Below are positions 1 through 6,713 of a stretch of 19,202 nt of DNA, piece after piece. The notes under the pieces were generated by a model. It did not search any database and had not been told where the DNA came from. It saw only the letters and a program-made list of their open reading frames with translations. A program made the position numbers and the translations under genes. Source of the DNA: Opitutaceae bacterium (lineage in GTDB: Bacteria; Verrucomicrobiota; Verrucomicrobiae; Opitutales; Opitutaceae). The first letter of the stretch is position 1, and each line of letters begins with the position of its first letter. Location: contig JAISAX010000482.1 in the NCBI GenBank assembly GCA_031266495.1, positions 1 through 19,202 of the forward strand. The letters are read 5' to 3'.

Positions 1-438
1 CAGGCCGCCACCTTATCCCGACCGGGGCGCGGCGTTTCGCGCCTGGTCCGCCATGCGTCCGGCATTGTGCCGGCGATGCTGGCCATTGTTTCCCTCGCGC
101 AGGCGCAGGACGTTTCCCGATACGCAAGCTGGAAGGCGAACGATACGGTTTTTTCGGGAAACAGCCATGGCTCGCTCCTCAATCCGACGGGGAACGCATG
201 GAATTATTACCATCAGGCCGGACGCGACGAGAGCGGGACGATCATCAGCCAGTTGACGCCGTCCCTCTGGACCGGGCTGTCCTTTTCGTCGGCCAACGAC
301 AACTTCTACGTCTATGAGCCCGGCGGGGGACGCAACCGGGGCAGGGCGGAGATCAACGCGAACGGGCTGAGCACGGCGTGGGATGTCACGTCGGGCACGT
401 CGCCGATCAACAGCTTCCCCACGACACGAACGTTTTGA
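1..438 (+). CDS. Partial exported protein, cut at the window edge and probably at its 3' end
   Basis: The frame is open from base 1. The first residues are Arg-rich, followed by a hydrophobic stretch ending in SLAQAQD, which reads as a signal peptide with cleavage after an Ala-Gln-Ala site. The mature part begins DVSRYASWKAND and is rich in Asn, Ser, Gly and aromatic residues, typical of secreted beta-structured proteins. I do not recognise the family. The true start is probably left of the window; the GTG at 67 would leave out the basic residues. The last residues (after TSGTSPINSF) overlap the 3' end of the DUF5615 gene on the other strand, so the natural C-terminus appears to be lost and the short tail is probably antisense toxin sequence. 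Likely a gene remnant. Confidence 0.5.
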   Translation, partial: QAATLSRPGRGVSRLVRHASGIVPAMLAIVSLAQAQDVSRYASWKANDTVFSGNSHGSLLNPTGNAWNYYHQAGRDESGTIISQLTPSLWTGLSFSSANDNFYVYEPGGGRNRGRAEINANGLSTAWDVTSGTSPINSFPTTRTF

Positions 439-737
439 TCCAGCAGGGTTACCACCTGAGCGATCTGTGGTAGCAGCCAGCGACGCAAGGCGGCGTTGGA
501 AGTGTTGCCAATACGCAGCCACACAATGGCCGGACCGGCTGCGCCCGTTTGTGCCCTTTGCGCAAAATCTTCGTCCTTTGTTATGATTACCTGACCATTG
601 GCGTGGGCCTGTCGCCAGATTTCGCTGTCATCGGCGTCGCGCAAACCTGCGTCACGTACCGCCTGTGCTTCATAACCTGCTTCGCGCAACCATTGCGCGA
701 GCGCAGGCGACAACTGGGCATCGACCAGAAATCTCAT
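312..737 (-). CDS. DUF5615 PIN-like toxin, C-terminus extended into foreign sequence
   Basis: The N-terminus MRFLVDAQLSPALAQWL, the middle DADDSEIW and the segment VIITKDEDFAQR match the DUF5615/COG4634 family of small PIN-like predicted nucleases, in which the acidic residues of these segments (D6, the DADD group, the KDEDF pair) are thought to bind metal. The start at 737 is set by an ATGA overlap with the upstream antitoxin gene, the usual translational coupling of such pairs; a longer frame from 794 would run inside the antitoxin. The family-like part ends near NVRVV. The next 30 or so residues (GKLLIGDVPD onward) are the antisense of the exported-protein remnant, so the original stop seems to have been lost at a rearrangement near 400-425. 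Whether this longer protein is active cannot be told. Confidence 0.82.
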   Translation of the reverse strand: MRFLVDAQLSPALAQWLREAGYEAQAVRDAGLRDADDSEIWRQAHANGQVIITKDEDFAQRAQTGAAGPAIVWLRIGNTSNAALRRWLLPQIAQVVTLLDQNVRVVGKLLIGDVPDVTSHAVLSPFALISALPRLRPPPGS

Positions 738-967
738 TGAGCAGCCAGTGTCAGCACGGGGTGATCGACCTGTCCGGCCGCGTATTCCAGGCATGCCCGG
801 ATGTCGGCGGCTTCGAGATCAGGGTAATCGGCGAGAATTTCCGCTTCCGAAACGCCGGCAGCCAGCAGGTCGAGCACATCCCGAACGCGGATACGCATAC
901 CCCGGATACAAGGACGCCCCCCGCACTGGTTGGGGTTAAAGGTAATCCGTTCCATCGTCGTATTCAT
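734..967 (-). CDS. DUF433 antitoxin
   Basis: A 77-residue protein, MNTTMERITFNPNQCGGRP and onward. The pattern ITFNP...CGGRPCIRGMRIRV...DVLDLLAAGVS...ILADYPDLEAADIRACLEYA is the typical DUF433 (COG2442) HTH-like domain at full length. DUF433 proteins are regularly encoded just upstream of DUF5615 proteins as predicted antitoxins, and here the genes overlap by 4 bases (ATGA). A second in-frame ATG lies four codons in (955) and could be the real start. The much longer upstream frame overlaps the LacI gene and is not needed. It lies 52 bases downstream of the LacI gene on the same strand, so read-through transcription is possible. Confidence 0.85.
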   Translation of the reverse strand: MNTTMERITFNPNQCGGRPCIRGMRIRVRDVLDLLAAGVSEAEILADYPDLEAADIRACLEYAAGQVDHPVLTLAAQ

Positions 968-1019
968 GGTTTCAGCTTGTTCGCATCGTCCGGTTGCGCA
1001 AGCCCCGCCTGCCTGTGCG

Positions 1020-2048
1020 CTACGCGGTCGGCCCGTCGGTCCACACACCGTCGATGAGCGTGACCCTGGGCACGGCGGGCAGGCCGATCTCGTTGCGCGA
1101 GAGTTGCCCGGCGAGGAACTCGATCCCGGTCGAAAAAATCTCGCCCCACGACTGCCGGATGCCGGCCAAGGGGCGCGCCGAGCCGTTGAGAACATCGAGA
1201 CAGGCATAGCGCACCTGCGCCGGCACCGCGATGCCTCGCTGCGCCAGCCAGCCAAGCAGCACATCGCGGCTCATGCTGATGATCGCATCCGGACAGGCAT
1301 GGTCGAACCACCGGTAAAATTCGTCCCGGTCCATCTCGAAATCCGTCAGCAACGGCGGCAGCGCATCGCCGCCGTGCACCATCGAGGCGCCGAGAAAACC
1401 CGACAGCCAGTAGTGGCGCGCCCGGTCATCGTCATCGCGGCGCAGCACCAGGCCAATCCGTCGGCAACCGCGCTCGCGCAGCTTTTTGTAGCAGGTGACG
1501 ATGCCGTTGAAATGCGCGTTGACCACCCGGTGCGGATCGGCCCGGGAAAACGAATACCCGAGCGCCACCACGGCGAACCGCTCCCAGTCGATTTTCAGAG
1601 GCAACAGATTCGTGGGCAACGGAGGCAGCAGCAGCGCACGGTAGCCGCGGTTCTCCAGCACGCGCGCCACCTGCGCGGAGTTTTCGCCGCGTGGTCCCAT
1701 GTAAAAAACCTCCGTGCGCAACCCCAGTTGCGCCGCCCGTTTGCCCGCCTGGGCCAGCCCGGCGGCGACGCTTGGCAGGGCTAGCCACTCGTTGGCCGGC
1801 AACGCGGTGAGGAACGTCACCACCTCACCCTCGTTCCGCAACCGCCCGTTCCGCACCTGTGAAAGCAGCGCGCTCACCAGCAGGTTGCTCCGATACCCCA
1901 GCTTGCGCGCCATCGCCTGCACGCGCTTGCGGGTGCGCGGCGGGATGCTCGCGTGGTTGCGCAACGCCAGCGACACCGTCGTGTGGCTCACCCCGAGGCG
2001 GGCGGCGAGATTGCGAATCGTGGGCCAGATGAATTGTTCGTTATTCAT
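1020..2048 (-). CDS. LacI-family transcriptional regulator
   Basis: The 342-residue protein is of normal LacI length. Residues about 8-55 form the HTH and hinge helix (WPTIRNLAARLGVSHTTVSL, then ALRNHASIPPRTRKRVQAMA, then RKLGYRSN). A periplasmic-binding-protein-like effector domain follows, with the family segments VNAHFNGIVTCYKKLRERG and RRIGLVL. The C-terminus ends in the common pattern TLIDGVWTDGPTA. It is divergent from the truncated PEP-CTERM gene at 2224, and the 175 bases between them carry palindromes likely to be its operators. By analogy with related cassettes it probably senses a sugar and controls the adjacent exported proteins; the ligand is unknown. No clear Shine-Dalgarno sequence precedes the ATG. 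Confidence 0.93.
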   Translation of the reverse strand: MNNEQFIWPTIRNLAARLGVSHTTVSLALRNHASIPPRTRKRVQAMARKLGYRSNLLVSALLSQVRNGRLRNEGEVVTFLTALPANEWLALPSVAAGLAQAGKRAAQLGLRTEVFYMGPRGENSAQVARVLENRGYRALLLPPLPTNLLPLKIDWERFAVVALGYSFSRADPHRVVNAHFNGIVTCYKKLRERGCRRIGLVLRRDDDDRARHYWLSGFLGASMVHGGDALPPLLTDFEMDRDEFYRWFDHACPDAIISMSRDVLLGWLAQRGIAVPAQVRYACLDVLNGSARPLAGIRQSWGEIFSTGIEFLAGQLSRNEIGLPAVPRVTLIDGVWTDGPTA

Positions 2049-2068
2049 TGCTCGTTGGCTGACAGCAA

Positions 2069-2096
2069 GTTACAGGAAAACAGTTTTATGCGGAAA
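2069..2096. promoter_or_regulatory. Conserved leader block with AAAACAGTTTT palindrome (putative LacI operator)
   Basis: The perfect palindrome AAAAC-A-GTTTT lies at 2077-2087 inside a block (TTACAGGAAAACAGTTTTA, then GCGGAAAGTGA) that recurs before the paralogous PEP-CTERM gene at 11412. It sits between the divergent lacI-type gene and the PEP-CTERM gene, where a LacI operator is expected. A second operator-like sequence, GTTTCCGGAACC, is at 2145-2156. Confidence 0.5.
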
Positions 2097-2173
2097 GTGA
2101 TAGTGGAATTATTTTGCCCGTCAACCGGAAACATTATGGCCCGCGTTTCCGGAACCCCGTTTCCCGAGGCCTC

Positions 2174-2202
2174 CGCCAACCTCCCGCCAACCTCCCGTCA
2201 AC
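2174..2202. repeat. 11-bp tandem repeat in leader
   Basis: The unit CGCCAACCTCC occurs twice back to back, followed by a partial third copy (CGTCAAC), about 20 bases before the PEP-CTERM start. The paralogous leader at 11412 lacks it, so it probably arose by slippage. Confidence 0.7.
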
Positions 2203-2223
2203 ACCACAACCCGTCTCCGTATC

Positions 2224-2679
2224 ATGAAAACCACCCGTCCACTCCCGCCACTCCCGCGCTTTTTTCCGGCGCTCGCCGTCCTGTTTGTTTTCGACGTCTC
2301 CGCCCATGCCGCCGACAACGTTTCCGTTTCCCTGTCCACTGAAAAACCCTCCGGCAACATCATCCTGTCCTACACGCCAGGCGCCTACACCGGTTACTCA
2401 TGGAACGCGAATTCCGATACAACCCCGACGCAGGCATGGCGTGATGTCGGGCAAACCTTCACCACGACGCAGGATTTCTCCCTGGCATCCATCAGCCTCC
2501 GTGCCAACCTCTCCAACGGCAGCAACAGTCCGGCGCTTGATACCTCCTTCACGCTCACGGTTTATTCCTTCTCCGGTATTTATTCCAACGCTCCCGCCGC
2601 CACGCCTGCGCAAGCGTTGGGATCTCCCCCCCCCCCCCCGCTGACGCGGGGAAATCAAGAATCAAGGATCAAGGCGTAA
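2224..2679 (+). pseudogene. Truncated PEP-CTERM-type exported protein
   Basis: The product starts with a clear signal peptide (LPRFFPALAVLFVFDVSAHAAD). It is then colinear with the intact protein at 11412-12227: both have NII-SYTP, AWRDVGQ-FT-TQ and an LTVYSF/LTIYSF strand. Similarity stops near ATPAQAL (about 2620), where a 14-base poly-C tract and a heptad-arm repeat begin. The final residues SPPPPPLTRGNQESRIKA are encoded by that repeat. The second half of the domain and the PEP-CTERM sorting signal are missing, so the product could not be anchored by the exosortase route. The leader CGTCTCCGTATCATGAAAA is the same as in the paralog. A frameshift in the C tract would not restore the lost part. 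Confidence 0.8.
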
Positions 2680-2699
2680 GAAGCAAGAACTCTTGTATT
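2626..2699. repeat. Poly-C plus heptad-arm element, collapsed copy
   Basis: Fourteen C's (2626-2639) run into a CCCCGC-TGAC-GCGGGG hairpin and then 7-base units AATCAAG, AATCAAG, GATCAAG, GCGTAAG, AAGCAAG (2653-2687), ending at AACTCTTG. The conserved core and most of the right arm seen in the copies at 13968 and 15226 are absent, so this is a shortened member of the same family. It ends the truncated PEP-CTERM frame and directly precedes the pseudopilin start. Confidence 0.75.
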
Positions 2700-3398
2700 A
2701 TGGAAACTACTACACGACATTTCCTTCCGTCCGCTGTCCGGCGCTCCGGGTTCACGCTTGTCGAGCTGCTCGCGGTTGTAGCGATAATCGGGATACTTGC
2801 GGCGATTATCATTCCCGCTGTCGGATCGGTCCGCCGGTCCGCCCGGGCCATCCAGTGCAAAAGCAACATGCGCCAGATCGGCATGGCCATCCTCCAGTAT
2901 GCCGACGAGAACCGCGGCCTCTCGCCGAGGGCGGGCGGCCAGAACAATCCCAATCCCGACTATCCCGGGGAACCGGACGAGAAAATCAGCTGGTTGCAGC
3001 TCATCCAGAAACGCCTGTCCCTGCGTTTCCCGACCGCCGGCATTGACAACCTGTTTCTCTGTCCCGACGCGAGGGCGGCGTTCACGGTGCCGCCGCGCCG
3101 CACCTATGCCCTCAACACGGCCGGAGGCAACGCCGACACTCCAATCGCCCTCTTCCAGCTTTCCGCCTCCTCGCAGTCGATCCTTCTCGTCGAGGCCGCG
3201 CAGAATGGCGCGGGAGGCGACAGTTATGACGCCGTCGGTGCCGGCGCGGTCACGAATGGCAATCTCGACTGGCGACACAAAGGCGAGACCATGAACGTGG
3301 TCTTTGCAGACGGCAGCGTGCGCACGCTCAAGAGCGGTACCCTGACCGACGGCACACCGTCCTCCTTCGAAACCCTGCTCCGCAACATCCGGAAGTAG
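2700..3398 (+). CDS. Prepilin-type (DUF1559-like) pseudopilin
   Basis: The 232-residue protein has the type IV prepilin signal RRSGFTLVELL. A short basic leader is cleaved after the Gly by prepilin peptidase, and the Phe+1 and Glu+5 residues are present. A membrane helix follows (VVAIIGILAAIIIPAV), then SARAIQCKSNMRQIGMAILQYADEN. The C-terminal part WRHKGETMNVVFADGSVRTL has the H...N..F.DG pattern of the planctomycete/verrucomicrobial pilin-like proteins. It is a close paralog of the protein at 15398-16087; the last 42 residues differ at one position. Such proteins accompany carbohydrate gene clusters in these phyla, but their job (pseudopilus, surface structure or secretion) is not established. 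The start lies just after a repeat and lacks a Shine-Dalgarno sequence. Confidence 0.9.
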   Translation: METTTRHFLPSAVRRSGFTLVELLAVVAIIGILAAIIIPAVGSVRRSARAIQCKSNMRQIGMAILQYADENRGLSPRAGGQNNPNPDYPGEPDEKISWLQLIQKRLSLRFPTAGIDNLFLCPDARAAFTVPPRRTYALNTAGGNADTPIALFQLSASSQSILLVEAAQNGAGGDSYDAVGAGAVTNGNLDWRHKGETMNVVFADGSVRTLKSGTLTDGTPSSFETLLRNIRK

Positions 3399-3400
3399 CC

Positions 3401-3419
3401 CCTGCGTAACATCCGTTAT
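3401..3419. repeat. Half copy of the CTGATGTTACGC terminal-repeat family
   Basis: CCTGCGTAACATCCGTTAT differs by one base from the arms of the 40-bp palindrome at 19086-19125 and resembles the ends of the element at 9709-9846. It fills the 17 bases between two convergent genes and overlaps the stop codon of the oxidoreductase gene. Confidence 0.55.
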
Positions 3420-4498
3420 GGATAGTCTGGCTTGGGCAGGGGATCAGGAAAAACGGAGTCCCGCCATGATCCTGGCCCGCGATTGTGAAGCATGGCGGCG
3501 GCATGGCAGAGTTCCATCGAGGGCAATACGTCGCACGGGGCCGGTTGAAGGGCTTCGCCGGTTCGCAGGTTTTCGAGAAACGCGCGAGTCTCCGCGCAGG
3601 TGCCGTTGGAGACGCAGGCAGGGGTGCCGGGGGGGAGGGTCTTGTCGTGGACGAGCACGCCGTTCTCCCATCCGCGCCAGGTGGAAAGGGTGTTCTCCGA
3701 ACAATGGATCTCGGCCCGGTAGCCGGCGCCGAAAATTTCGTAGGTTTCGCTGATCGCACCCGTGGTCGGCAATACGTCAACCAGTCCCCTGGCTCCGCTG
3801 GTGAATACGGTTTCGATCTGTATCCACGGAATCCCTTCAACGATGTTTTCCCCGGCGCGCCATGAACGGACGTCGCCCGCGATCATCCGCAGCGTATCGA
3901 CGGCGTGGAGACCGGTTTGTTCAAGGAATTTTTCCTCGCGCCGGTTGTGCCTCGCCATGGTCACGCGCACGTAGCGCGCGGGGCGTCCGCCGATCCAGGC
4001 GAGGGCTTCGCGCAGCAGGGGATCGAAGCGGCGGTTCATGCTGACCATGACGCGGGCATCGAGCCGCGCGGCCACTTCCGCGACCCGCCGGGCCTGCCCG
4101 ATGGTCGCGCCAAGCGGTTTCTCCATGAGCACAGGAATGCCCGCTTCCATCAGGCGGATGGCAACCGGAGCATTGTGCGAAACGGAAACGAGGGCGAAAC
4201 ACGCATCGGGCCGTTCCTCCCGCAACATGACTTCAAAATCGGTATAAACCCGGCCGGCTCCGGATATCGTGGCGGCGGACTCCGCAAGGGCGCGGTTGGT
4301 GTCGGCGATGCCGGCCAGCACCACGCTTCCGGGATGTTGGCGGCGGTAGTGTTCGAGGGCTGGCAGATGGCACAGGCGGCTGTGCCCGCCGGCGCCGATG
4401 AGGCAGAGGCGGATGGGGGCGACGGCGGCGGCTTCGCCGTCGGGGGGCGTTTGGCGGAAAATGCCCGCGCCATTCCTCCGGAGGTTCCCTTTCGTCAT
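3416..4498 (-). CDS. Gfo/Idh/MocA-family NAD(P)-dependent oxidoreductase
   Basis: The 360-residue protein has an N-terminal Rossmann fold: beta strand IRLCLIGAGGHS with the GxGxxS-type nucleotide loop at residues 35-40, and ADTN at the end of the second strand. The family hallmark EKPLG is at 126-130, and GLHAVD at 196-201 carries the usual catalytic-region His. A beta-sheet domain for substrate binding and oligomerisation follows. Length is normal, with about 27 extra residues before the fold. The start overlaps the heparinase stop (ATGA), so the two are translationally coupled and the enzyme probably oxidises or isomerises a sugar or uronic acid released by that pathway. The substrate cannot be read from the sequence. 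Confidence 0.93.
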   Translation of the reverse strand: MTKGNLRRNGAGIFRQTPPDGEAAAVAPIRLCLIGAGGHSRLCHLPALEHYRRQHPGSVVLAGIADTNRALAESAATISGAGRVYTDFEVMLREERPDACFALVSVSHNAPVAIRLMEAGIPVLMEKPLGATIGQARRVAEVAARLDARVMVSMNRRFDPLLREALAWIGGRPARYVRVTMARHNRREEKFLEQTGLHAVDTLRMIAGDVRSWRAGENIVEGIPWIQIETVFTSGARGLVDVLPTTGAISETYEIFGAGYRAEIHCSENTLSTWRGWENGVLVHDKTLPPGTPACVSNGTCAETRAFLENLRTGEALQPAPCDVLPSMELCHAAAMLHNRGPGSWRDSVFPDPLPKPDYP

Positions 4499-6651
4499 GG
4501 ACGGACGGATACGGGGATGATGATGGTGTGGAGGGTGGCGGTTACGACAGGAGCGGGCAGGTCGAGGCCGAGGCGGGTGCCTTTGCTCCCCCGTCCGGGG
4601 TCAATGCCGATGACGGGTTCTTCAAGCCGGGCGAGGCGCGTGTCGCGTCCGTCCGCGACGGCTTTCCAGGTGACGTCAAGGGCGTGGTCGCCGGTGGCGG
4701 CGTGGATGCGGAATCCGGCGGCGGGGTTTGTCGTGCGCCGGTCCGGGGCGGGAAGGGGGTGGAGGGTTTGCCGGAGGGGGATTATCAGGGCGGTGCCGAA
4801 GGTGGCCGGCTGGTTTTTGTGGAAGCGAACGCGGTCGATGATTTCGACGCGGCCGGCGGGGGCGTCGGGACAGGGGCGGGTGAAGATGAAGGTGCGGGTG
4901 AGTTTTTCGAGCGCGGGGGCGTCGGGGAGGTAGGCGCTGGTGATGTCGATTTCCCAGAGGTCGCGTGTATCCGAGAATTCGATGCGGAGGGTTTCGGCGC
5001 GGGCGTCGCGGGCGTGGCGCTGGAGTTTGCCGGCCACGCGGGGGACGGCGTGGCCGAGGGAGTTCATGACGGCGCTGGTGTAACGCCTGGGGCTGAAGGT
5101 GTCCTTGACGTAGTCGTCGGCGCCGAGGTCGGGGAGGAGGGTTTGCGAGCCGAGGGCGATTTCAAAGGAGCCGAGGTCGTTGTGGTTGTGCGGCTGGTCG
5201 TTGTGCCCGCCTTTGAAGGCGGCCGAGAGCGGGGGGGCGTCCGGCGCGGGGGGGTGGCTGCGAACGACAAGGGCGCCGCCGTCGGGAAACCAGTCGCGGG
5301 GGGCGAGGGTGGCGCGGCGGTTTTCGATGGCCCGGGCTTCGGGGGTGCCGGGCGCGGGGCGGGGGAGGGAGAGGTCCATCGCGGTGGCGTAGAGGAAGTC
5401 GCCCATGGGGTGTTGGTAAAGGATGCGGGGGGAGAGGCCCATGAGGCCGCCGTCGCCGTGGTGGCGCAGGGTGGCGAAGTCGTTCATCCATGCGGGTATG
5501 GTTTTGTCGTGAAAGGTGTCACCGAATTGCGGATACAGGCCGGGGGCCATCCTCCAGCGGGAGCCGAAGGCGGCGATGCGGCGTTGTTTTTCGAGGGTGA
5601 GCGGGTCGATGGCGCCGCCGGTGGCCAGGCGGACCAGTTCGGCGCCGAGCATGTAGTGGCCGTATCCGTAAATCCAGTATCCGATGCCTTCGTGGCAGTA
5701 GCCGTCGTCGCCAAGGCCGGCGATGAAAAAGGCGTTGGTGTTGGTCTCGAAGGAGGCGAGGATTTCGGCGCGTTCGGCGAGGGTGGCGCCGCCGGGCGGG
5801 AGGAGTGGCGGGAGGGGGTCGGCGAGGAGGAGGGCGGCGGCGAGGACGCCGGCGTTGCAGATGGCGTTCCAGTTGTGGCCGGTGTGCATCCACCAGGAGT
5901 CGAGGCTGTCGCCGGCGCGGACGCTGGCGAGGTAGGGGGTGATGAGGCGGTCGCGGATTTCGGCGCGGATGCGGGCGCGGGTGGCGGGTTTGAGTTGGTC
6001 GGCGAGGAGGTAGTCGGCGAGGGCGAGGTTCCAGGCGCGGTGGGCGGCGCCGAGGTCGATGATGTCGCGGGCGTGGAGCCAGCCGGGACGGCTGGCGGCG
6101 TGGGGGGGGAGGGCCCAGGTGGGTTCATCAAGGATGGCGGCGAGTTCGGTTTCGATGGCCGCAAGGTAGTGGTCGCGGGGACGGTCGCGGGTGCGGGGGT
6201 GGTGGCGGGAGAGGCCTTGGGCGTAGAGGAAGTAACCGAGGCGGGTGGTGCGGCGTTCAAAGGGTTTTTCGTAGGGGGCGCGCTGGCCGGTTTCCTTGAA
6301 GGTGTCGAAGAGGGCCTGGGTGAGTTCGGGCGGGGGGCGGGTGAGTTCGTTGTCGGCCTGGGCGAGGAGGGTGTCGAGCGGGCCGGCGAGGGCGCGGGCT
6401 GCGTCGTCCCACCAGGTCTGGTCAGCAAAGGGAGGAGCCCAGAAGACGGGCGTGGCGCGCCGGGCGTCTTGTTCGCGGAGCCAGGCGGTGATTTGGGTCA
6501 CGCGGTCGGGGTCGGGTTTGGGGATGGGTTTGGCAGTGAGCGTGGTCACCGTGGCAATCGTGAGAGCGGTTGCGAGGGCGGTTGCGAGGGTGGTTGCGGG
6601 GGCGGGTTTGTTGCCGGGTGTCGTGAGCGCTGGCCGGGTGTTGTGTGTCAT
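4495..6651 (-). CDS. Heparinase II/III-like polysaccharide lyase family protein
   Basis: The 718-residue protein has an N-terminal alpha-helical barrel and a C-terminal beta-sandwich, as in heparinase II/III-type lyases. Visible motifs are HNWNAICNAG (259-268), CHEGIGYWIYGYGHYM (319-334, candidate catalytic Tyr and His) and HNDQPHNHNDLGSFEIALG (483-501, His/Asp-rich active or metal site). It should cleave an acidic polysaccharide by beta-elimination; the specificity is unknown. The first 40 residues form a weak signal peptide (ATTLATALATALTIATVTTL), with its core encoded by a 12-bp tandem repeat. On the coding strand a run of 15 C's ends about 10 bases before the start, where a ribosome binding site would be. 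It lies between the autotransporter-repeat PEP-CTERM gene and the coupled oxidoreductase gene. The long plus-strand frame over this region is an antisense artefact of high GC. Confidence 0.93.
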   Translation of the reverse strand: MTHNTRPALTTPGNKPAPATTLATALATALTIATVTTLTAKPIPKPDPDRVTQITAWLREQDARRATPVFWAPPFADQTWWDDAARALAGPLDTLLAQADNELTRPPPELTQALFDTFKETGQRAPYEKPFERRTTRLGYFLYAQGLSRHHPRTRDRPRDHYLAAIETELAAILDEPTWALPPHAASRPGWLHARDIIDLGAAHRAWNLALADYLLADQLKPATRARIRAEIRDRLITPYLASVRAGDSLDSWWMHTGHNWNAICNAGVLAAALLLADPLPPLLPPGGATLAERAEILASFETNTNAFFIAGLGDDGYCHEGIGYWIYGYGHYMLGAELVRLATGGAIDPLTLEKQRRIAAFGSRWRMAPGLYPQFGDTFHDKTIPAWMNDFATLRHHGDGGLMGLSPRILYQHPMGDFLYATAMDLSLPRPAPGTPEARAIENRRATLAPRDWFPDGGALVVRSHPPAPDAPPLSAAFKGGHNDQPHNHNDLGSFEIALGSQTLLPDLGADDYVKDTFSPRRYTSAVMNSLGHAVPRVAGKLQRHARDARAETLRIEFSDTRDLWEIDITSAYLPDAPALEKLTRTFIFTRPCPDAPAGRVEIIDRVRFHKNQPATFGTALIIPLRQTLHPLPAPDRRTTNPAAGFRIHAATGDHALDVTWKAVADGRDTRLARLEEPVIGIDPGRGSKGTRLGLDLPAPVVTATLHTIIIPVSVRP
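6566..6601. repeat. 12-bp tandem repeat (3 units) inside the heparinase signal peptide
   Basis: GCGGTTGCGAGG occurs twice exactly and a third time as GTGGTTGCGGGG. On the coding strand it encodes repeating Ala-Thr-Ala/Thr-Leu. Loss or gain of a unit keeps the frame and changes the length of the hydrophobic core by four residues. Confidence 0.85.
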
Positions 6652-6661
6652 GTTGACGGGA

Positions 6662-6676
6662 GGGGGGGGGGGGGGG
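6662..6676. repeat. Homopolymer tract (15 G on plus, poly-C on sense strand)
   Basis: An uninterrupted run of 15 G's lies in the 62-base gap between the PEP-CTERM and heparinase genes. Read on the coding strand it is poly-C, about 10 bases before the heparinase ATG. Confidence 0.85.
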
Positions 6677-6713
6677 AGGAACCTGCGGATGTTGGATGTT
6701 GTCTGCCGTAGTG

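Noticed and set aside
930..1784. Plus-strand open frame opposite the first LacI gene
   Set aside because: No recognisable domain; the LacI protein on the other strand is complete with HTH and effector domain.
2626..2639. Poly-C tract as a phase-variation switch restoring the PEP-CTERM protein
   Set aside because: Other frames after the tract lead into the repeat and the pseudopilin leader, not into the missing domain half, so slippage could not restore a full protein.
4528..6711. Long plus-strand open frame (727 codons) opposite the heparinase gene
   Set aside because: It is extremely Gly/Val/Glu/Ala-rich with no domain pattern, the typical antisense shadow of a high-GC gene; the minus strand has clear heparinase motifs.
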